Below, in pieces: positions 59,606 to 64,000 of a stretch of DNA of 64,000 nt. The notes beneath the pieces were generated by a model. It was not told where the DNA came from and did not search any database. It saw only the letters and a list, made by a program, of their open reading frames with translations. Origin of the DNA: JANPCX01 sp966211815 (GTDB lineage: Bacteria; Pseudomonadota; Gammaproteobacteria; Burkholderiales; Burkholderiaceae_C); the NCBI GenBank assembly GCA_966211815.1, contig CBIHOD010000008.1:1-64000 (forward strand). Reading direction: 5' to 3'. Position 1 is the stretch's first letter, and every line of letters begins with the position of its first letter. The translations under genes and the position numbers were made by a program.

Positions 59606-59881
59606 TCAGTATGTTTTTCGGCTCGAAGACCGGTGCCCACCGCCCTCAGCCAGCCCGGTCAATCCGCTCAAGAAACCCGCCGCGTCCACCTCCAAGGCCT
59701 GGCAAACGTCCACGAACTCGATCACGTCCAGCCGCCGCTCGCCCGTCTCGTACTTGCTGACGAAGGATTGGGGCTTGTCGAGTTTGGCCGCCAGGTCCTG
59801 TTGGGTGATGCCGGCTTCTTCGCGGGCGGCGCGCAGGCGTTGCCTCAGTTCGAAGCCGCGGGGGGAGTGGAGGGTTTTCAA
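59606..59881 (-). CDS. XRE-family helix-turn-helix regulator
   Basis: The product (91 aa) has a Cro/C1-type helix-turn-helix at about 12-66: ELRQRLRAAREEAGITQQDL, AAKLDKPQSFVSKYETGERR, LDVIEFVDVCQALEVD. The start is uncertain; the frame opens at TTG 59881 and there is no ATG before the domain. It may be a one-domain repressor of nearby genes, but no operator dyad was identified. Confidence 0.78.
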   Translation of the reverse strand: MKTLHSPRGFELRQRLRAAREEAGITQQDLAAKLDKPQSFVSKYETGERRLDVIEFVDVCQALEVDAAGFLSGLTGLAEGGGHRSSSRKTY

Positions 59882-60042
59882 CTGCGGGGAGGGCTGGTTG
59901 ACTCCCTTGCATGAAAACCCGAGTTAGGATACAAACCCAAATCGGGATACGCGGAGGCAGGGCGGGGACATGGCGAGACGGGGCCTGGCGCGATCCGCGC
60001 GGGCCGTGCGGGCCGTGGACAGGCCGGGTTACATCCGGCGAC

Positions 60043-60333
60043 TCAACCGGGTTTTTTGAAGGTGGTTGCTTTCTTTACAGCTTTGGCTTCTTTGGCATAC
60101 CGGGCCAAGGTAGTCTCCAGCAGTTCCGGTAGCTCGGCACCCAGGCCATCCGCGATCTTGAGCAGCACGCTGAGCGAGGGCTGGTTCCGCGCCAGCTCCA
60201 GCTTGGCGATGAAGGTGCGGTTGACTTGGCAGCGGAAGGCGAGTTCTTCCTGCGAGATTTCCAGGTCGCTTCGCCTGGCCTTCAATTCGGCGGCGAAAGC
60301 TTTCATCAGGTCTGGGTTTTGGCTTGAGCGCAT
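60043..60333 (-). CDS. XRE-family helix-turn-helix regulator
   Basis: The product (96 aa) carries a Cro/C1-type domain at about 10-66: FAAELKARRSDLEISQEELA, FRCQVNRTFIAKLELARNQP, SLSVLLKIADGLGAELPELL, plus a basic tail KAVKKATTFKKPG. I chose ATG 60333 (MRSSQNPDLMKAF) because the domain begins soon after it. It diverges from the VgrG pair across 98 bp of AT-richer DNA and may control it (inference). Confidence 0.8.
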   Translation of the reverse strand: MRSSQNPDLMKAFAAELKARRSDLEISQEELAFRCQVNRTFIAKLELARNQPSLSVLLKIADGLGAELPELLETTLARYAKEAKAVKKATTFKKPG

Positions 60334-60431
60334 CGGGTTCAATGTGCGATTGATGAACCATTTACACACCCGCTTATGTGGTACAAAATCGCTTTCGCGA
60401 AACGCCTCCAAACACAGCAGTAGAGCTGCGG

Positions 60432-61205
60432 ATGAAGCAAAAGAAACTTCCTGAGACAAAGCCGTTGACGCGCCTGTGGCACTGGCTCACCGGCTCTTCC
60501 ATCGTGGACCTGGCCACGGCGAAGGCACCCAAGCCGGGCGGCAAGCCCGCCGCCCCTCGCAACAAGCTGCGCCGCTCGCACAGCCGCCGCTTCCCCATCC
60601 CCGTCATCCAGCTGGCGGCGCTGACGCAGGCGTTGAACAGCGAGGGCGCGCGGCCCCATCTGCCCAACCTGTTGGTGGTGGAGCAGACGCTGCTGTGCGT
60701 GTCGGGCGGCAACGACCTGGCGGCGGTGCCCGATTTCGTGTTGGAGCGGGCGCGGCTGGAGTTGCAGCGCCTGGCCACGTTCCAGCGGTCGAAGGCCTTG
60801 CAGGCGTTCGACGAGGCGATCGGGCAGCAGGTGCGGCGCAACGAACAGGCGCAGCAGGCCTTGTCGTCGTCGCAATTCGAATTGGATGAAGACGACGCTC
60901 CGCGGCAGGCGGCGGGCCGCGGGGCCTCGAAGGGCGGCCGCACCCTGACGGCTTCTTCTTCGGCCGCGGCCTCCTCATCGGGCGATGGCGAAGGGGATTT
61001 CGAAGACACCCTGCCATCTCAGTTGGACGACGACGAAGGCGACGCCGTGGTGGTGGACGACGACACCGACGGCGCTGACGAGGCCGCCGGGATGCGAGCG
61101 CCGCCGTTGCCGCCCGCGCCGCGGCACCACCAGGCGCTGCACCACCGACAGCAGCAATCCCAACAAGCGTCGCCGCGGGCCCGGCGGCTTCTGCCGATGC
61201 CATGA
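60432..61205 (+). CDS. hypothetical protein coupled to VgrG
   Basis: The product (257 aa) is not a family I recognise. It has a basic N-terminal part (KPLTRLWHWLTGSSIVDLAT; NKLRRSHSRRFPIPVIQLAA), a helical middle (LPNLLVVEQTLLCVSGGNDL; FVLERARLELQRLATFQRSK), an acidic Ser/Asp stretch (SSSGDGEGDFEDTLPSQLDD DEGDAVVVDDDTD) and a basic Pro/His/Gln tail. Start ATG 60432 is uncertain; GTG 60378 is possible. The stop overlaps the VgrG ATG by 4 bp (ATGA), so the two are translated together. It could be a T6SS adaptor or effector partner (speculative). Confidence 0.6.
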   Translation: MKQKKLPETKPLTRLWHWLTGSSIVDLATAKAPKPGGKPAAPRNKLRRSHSRRFPIPVIQLAALTQALNSEGARPHLPNLLVVEQTLLCVSGGNDLAAVPDFVLERARLELQRLATFQRSKALQAFDEAIGQQVRRNEQAQQALSSSQFELDEDDAPRQAAGRGASKGGRTLTASSSAAASSSGDGEGDFEDTLPSQLDDDEGDAVVVDDDTDGADEAAGMRAPPLPPAPRHHQALHHRQQQSQQASPRARRLLPMP

Positions 61206-62890
61206 ACCGCCGCCGTCCCCACCGCGCCGCGGGCTCTGCGGGCGCCGCCGGGTCCGGCGGCACGACGGGGCAGGGGGCGGCGGGCTCGGGCAATCGCCCG
61301 CCTGCGGCAGCCGGCCCTGTGCCGGTTTGCCGGTTGATCATCAGTCCTCTGCCCGAGGGCTTGCCCGGCCGGGGTGCCCAGGGTGGACGGGAGGGCGGCC
61401 GAGGCCCGGGCCCGGTTTCACTTTCATCTCCCGACGCCACGCTGACCTTCCGCCGCCTCACCGGCACCGAAGAGATCAGCCGGCTGCATGCCTGGGAAGT
61501 CGACGTGGTGTCGCCCGAGCCGTCCTTGGACCCGCAGCAATGGCTGGGGCGGCACGCCACGGTGGCGATGCGGCTGGACGATGAAGCGGGCTTTGAAGAC
61601 CCAGGCGGCCTGCTGCGCCGCGGCGGCGATGGCGGGGCGCCGCGATCCGCCGCGGACCTGCGTTGCCTCGACGGCCTGATCACCCGCATCGGCATGCGCG
61701 AGGGGCTGGTGGAGCTGCCTACCCCGCCGGCCGCGTGGTCCGCCCCGGCGCCCGTCGCGCTCTTCCCCTACCGATTGCTGTTGCGCCCCTGGCTTTGGCT
61801 GGCCACGCAGCGCAGCCACGTGCGCGTGTTCGAAGGGCTTGCGGTGCCGGCCATCGTGGCGCAGGTGCTGGCGCCGTACGGCCATCCGCTGTCGCTCGAC
61901 AGGCTGACCTGCCACCACCCGGCCCGCCCGCGCACGCTGCAATGCGGCGAGACGGACTTCGACTTCATCGCGCGGTTGTGCGAAGACGAAGGGATCTATT
62001 GGTTCTTCGAGCACCGGTTGGGCGGGCATGGTGTGGTGTTCGTGGATGGCGGGGCCGGGGTGACGCGGAAGAGTGAGGGGGTCGACTGGGTGATTCCCTT
62101 CCTGGGTCCATCGACGCCGCGGCCAGGGCGGCAGGCGCGGGTGGGTGCGGAGCGCTTCGGCCGAGAGCCCGCCGCCAAGCGTCCGCATGTGGACTACTGG
62201 GCGATGGGCCGCGAAGCCGCGGGCGCCGGTGTTTCGCCCAACGGGTTGCCTGCCTGGCGGTTCAATGCGCATTTGAACCATCGCGGCGTCGCACCGGGGT
62301 CGACCCTGGCACTGCTGGGGAATCCGCAAGTGGACCCGGACCAGGCCCACCTCGTGGTGGCGGTGGACTATCACCTGGAAGAAGCTTTGGTCCCGCATGG
62401 GCACCACGGCGCGGGCGACAAGCCGGCCGAAGCGTCATCGGTGCAGCGCTTTGCGATGGAGGTGCATCCGTTGTGCATGCCTTTCCAGCCCGAGCCGCAA
62501 GCGGCGCGCCCCTTCGTGCGCGGGCCGCAGGTGGGGGAAGTCGTGGCGGTTGAAGCCGGCGCCCCGTGCCGGGTGAAGGTGTGCTGGCGGCTCCCGATGT
62601 GGGCGCCTGCAGCGCAAGGGCTGGTGACGGATTGGATACCGGCCGAGCCGGCGATGGGCTGCCGGTGCGAGGATGGACAGGGTTGCCGCTGCCTGTCTCG
62701 CGCGCCGTTGGCGGTTGGAGAGGCGGTGCTGCTCGATTTCTTGGATGGGGATCCGGAGCGGCCGGTCTGCCAAAGCCGATGGGGCGGGGCTCGGCTCGTC
62801 GGCGCCTCGGTGATGGGCCGACAGGGCTTCGACAGGCTCAGCCCGAACGGGGCAGGAGGCTCGGTTCCACGCAAGGGGCATTCAACCTGA
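61202..62890 (+). CDS. orphan VgrG-like type VI secretion spike protein, short form
   Basis: The product (562 aa) has a Gly/Pro/Ala-rich N-terminal extension (1-70), a gp27-like domain (LTFRRLTGTEEISRLHAWEV; HVRVFEGLAVPAIVAQVLAP; QCGETDFDFIARLCEDEGIY WFFEH) and a gp5 OB-fold (PFVRGPQVGEVVAVEAGAPC RVKVCW; AVGEAVLLDFLDGDPERPV). CRCEDGQGCRC is an unusual Cys cluster inside the OB fold. It stops soon after the OB domain, with no beta-helix needle. The last ~25 codons run through repeat copy 5 (GFDRLSPNG is its translation). No other T6SS gene is in the window. Confidence 0.85.
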   Translation: MNRRRPHRAAGSAGAAGSGGTTGQGAAGSGNRPPAAAGPVPVCRLIISPLPEGLPGRGAQGGREGGRGPGPVSLSSPDATLTFRRLTGTEEISRLHAWEVDVVSPEPSLDPQQWLGRHATVAMRLDDEAGFEDPGGLLRRGGDGGAPRSAADLRCLDGLITRIGMREGLVELPTPPAAWSAPAPVALFPYRLLLRPWLWLATQRSHVRVFEGLAVPAIVAQVLAPYGHPLSLDRLTCHHPARPRTLQCGETDFDFIARLCEDEGIYWFFEHRLGGHGVVFVDGGAGVTRKSEGVDWVIPFLGPSTPRPGRQARVGAERFGREPAAKRPHVDYWAMGREAAGAGVSPNGLPAWRFNAHLNHRGVAPGSTLALLGNPQVDPDQAHLVVAVDYHLEEALVPHGHHGAGDKPAEASSVQRFAMEVHPLCMPFQPEPQAARPFVRGPQVGEVVAVEAGAPCRVKVCWRLPMWAPAAQGLVTDWIPAEPAMGCRCEDGQGCRCLSRAPLAVGEAVLLDFLDGDPERPVCQSRWGGARLVGASVMGRQGFDRLSPNGAGGSVPRKGHST

Positions 62891-63118
62891 CAGCCCATCC
62901 CCCTCTTCGCCTCTTTCTCCATCTACCGTTCCCTGCTCCCTGCTCCCTGCTCCCTGGTCCCCTGCTCTCTGGTCTCTGCTCCCGGGTCTCTGTCTCTGGT
63001 CTCTGGTCTCTGGTCTCTGGTCTCTGGTGCCTGATGCCTGATGCCTGATGCCTGGTTCTTGGTCCTTGGTCTTCGGTCCTCGGTCCTCGGTCCGTTCGCC
63101 CTGAGCCTGTCGAAGGGC
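62824..63118. repeat. dispersed palindromic repeat, copy 5, enclosing a heptanucleotide array
   Basis: Arm 62825-62850 (GGCTTCGACAGGCTCAGCCC, then GAACGG) lies in the VgrG reading frame. The facing arm 63093-63118 (CCGTTCGCCCTGAGCCTG, then TCGAAGGG) lies upstream of the sirtuin gene. Between them is the period-7 tandem array at about 62931-63092. Confidence 0.88.
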
Positions 63119-63306
63119 GGGCCCGAACCGGCCGGGGGAAGGACCAGCCCGCACGGAGGAAGAAAATCAGCCCGTCCGGCGAGGATGGGGCGACACGAAC
63201 CAAGGCACGGTGCCCAAAGTGAAAGATGGTCAGCACCGAACATCCGGGAACATCCGTCTTCCCTCCGGGCAACCTTCCCTGCGAACATCCCAAAGCGCTG
63301 TCCACC
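62891..63306. other. 416-bp region of low-complexity pyrimidine-rich DNA between VgrG and the sirtuin gene
   Basis: No gene is seen. The first part is a plus-strand pyrimidine-rich heptamer array, then repeat arm, then about 185 bp of ordinary GC-rich DNA that should hold the sirtuin promoter. Open frames here are repeat translation. Confidence 0.8.
62931..63092 (+). repeat. drifting heptanucleotide tandem array (about 23 units)
   Basis: The unit is 7 bp throughout but changes in blocks: CTCCCTG several times, TCTCTGG about six times, TGCCTGA three times, TCGGTCC three times, with mixed units between. Constant period with a drifting motif points to growth by replication slippage with ongoing mutation. 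Confidence 0.85.
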
Positions 63307-64000
63307 ATGCCGAAACCCGATGTCCAGCCCAGGAAGATCGTTGTCCTCTCAGGCTCGGGTGTCAGCGCTGAGAGCGGCTTGCCGACTTTCCGCGACACCC
63401 AGGGCCTGTGGAACCACTACGCCTGGGAGGACGTGGCCAGTCCCGAAGGCTGGGCGCGCCATCCGCAAGTCGTCCTGGACTTCTACAACGAACGGCGTCG
63501 CGCCGCCTGGTTGGCCGAGCCGAATGCCGGGCACCGGGCCATCGCCTCGCTGGAAGCCGCTTACGAAGTCGTGGTGATCACGCAGAACGTCGATGCGCTG
63601 CACGAGCGCGCGGGCTCGACCCGGGTCGTCCATGTGCACGGCGAGCTGGCCTACGCGCGCGGGACCTCTCCCGCACGTCACCGCTACCGAATCGACGGCG
63701 AACCGATTTCGATCGGCCAGCTTTGCGAAGACGGCTCGCAACTCCGGCCGGACATCGTCTGGTTCGGCGAAGACGTGCAGCATTTCGATGAGGCGCGCCG
63801 GCACGTGGCCTCCGCGGCGAAGGTGCTGGTGGTCGGCACTTCCTTGTCGGTGTTTCCGGTCGCTTCGCTGGTGGGGCTGGCGCGGGGCAGGGCGGAGAAG
63901 CTCCTGGTGTCGCTCGACGTCGACCGGCCGCCATATGGTTTCAAGTTCCTTCGCGGCCAGGCGACTTCGGTGCTGCCGGCATTGGCGGAACGTTGGCTGG
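63307..64000 (+). CDS. Sir2-family NAD-dependent deacylase lacking zinc cysteines (3' end outside window)
   Basis: The visible 231 codons form nearly a whole small sirtuin. NAD-binding marks are VVLSGSGVSAESGLPTFRDT QGLW and VVITQNVDALHERAGS; the catalytic His is in VVHVHGELAYARG; RPDIVWFGEDVQHFDEA and VLVVGTSLSVFPVASLVGLA follow. The four zinc-binding cysteines usual between HGEL and the FGE motif are missing (one Cys only). GSG replaces the common GAG in the first loop. This fits the known bacterial branch of zinc-less Sir2 deacylases. The start ATG 63307 is followed directly by family sequence. Only a few C-terminal residues are cut off. Confidence 0.9.
   Translation, partial: MPKPDVQPRKIVVLSGSGVSAESGLPTFRDTQGLWNHYAWEDVASPEGWARHPQVVLDFYNERRRAAWLAEPNAGHRAIASLEAAYEVVVITQNVDALHERAGSTRVVHVHGELAYARGTSPARHRYRIDGEPISIGQLCEDGSQLRPDIVWFGEDVQHFDEARRHVASAAKVLVVGTSLSVFPVASLVGLARGRAEKLLVSLDVDRPPYGFKFLRGQATSVLPALAERWL

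Noticed and set aside
59606..60333. Toxin-antitoxin pairs built on the two XRE genes
   Set aside because: Neither XRE gene has an adjacent coupled toxin-like gene (HipA, RelE, HigB types); they lie 161 bp apart as separate small regulators.
60432..62890. A complete type VI secretion locus
   Set aside because: Only one VgrG-like gene is present; no tssA-M, hcp or clpV genes are in the window.
62838..63398. Minus-strand frames reading repeated RDQRPET-like units
   Set aside because: Translation of the 7-bp array; the frame covers a repeat arm and the antisense of the sirtuin gene.

Overview
The window looks like chromosome of a high-GC betaproteobacterium of the order Burkholderiales (Roseateles/Rubrivivax/Ideonella-like; inference). 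Supports are the strongly GC-biased codon use, a leucine-degradation/aceK/PhaA-type thiolase neighbourhood beside a phasin-like gene, a porin of the Burkholderiales type, an EpsA-like LuxR regulator, and intergenic copies of the CTTCGACAGGCTCAG palindromic repeat common in this order. I recognise no rRNA, tRNA, CRISPR array, integrase or insertion sequence.

Layout. 1-11.6 kb is mostly carbon metabolism: the end of isovaleryl-CoA dehydrogenase, beta-carbonic anhydrase, aceK, acetyl-CoA acetyltransferase, a phasin-like protein, a NUDIX hydrolase, a LysE exporter, an esterase, a CnrYXH-like sigma/anti-sigma/metal-sensor trio, an SDR enzyme and an acyl-CoA dehydrogenase. 12-18.6 kb (minus strand) holds a secreted protein and a compact unassigned cluster: GNAT, SCP2 sterol-carrier, second GNAT, Rieske oxygenase and sterol-glucosyltransferase-like enzyme, with an EpsA-like LuxR gene upstream. 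18.7-28.7 kb is a PhnD/PhnC/PhnE/PhnE uptake operon ending in a second PhnD-type binding protein translationally coupled to a methyl-accepting chemotaxis protein, then a porin and a TctDE-like two-component system. The phnD and porin promoters share a 30-bp block (27/30 identical by eye).

28.9-33.4 kb is housekeeping (ilvD, a PPi-type phosphofructokinase, rdgC). 33.5-39.3 kb begins with AT-rich DNA and carries a FeeM-like N-acyl amino acid synthase, a nitroreductase-family protein, an FtsX-like permease without ATPase, and a histidine kinase/response regulator pair. 39.3-44.3 kb is a sulfide-oxidation module: FisR-type sigma-54 activator with its three spaced cysteines, persulfide dioxygenase, sulfide:quinone oxidoreductase and a TauE-type exporter, with a visible sigma-54 promoter. 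44.5-54.8 kb mixes DNA repair, a 2-oxoglutarate oxygenase fused to a WD40 propeller facing a TetR gene across two inverted operators, a cupin, MTA/SAH nucleosidase, a frameshifted nucleotidyltransferase, a class C beta-lactamase, DUF72, NTF2-like, VOC and GNAT proteins and a CDF transporter. 54.8-64 kb has PQQ glucose dehydrogenase, a second MCP, two XRE regulators, an orphan VgrG whose 3' end runs into a repeat, a drifting heptanucleotide tandem array, and a zinc-cysteine-less sirtuin cut by the window end.

Best candidates for undescribed biology: the PhnD-MCP chemosensory/uptake regulon; the Rieske/SCP2/GNAT/glycosyltransferase cluster; the FeeM/nitroreductase/permease/TCS locus; and the oxygenase-WD40 fusion.
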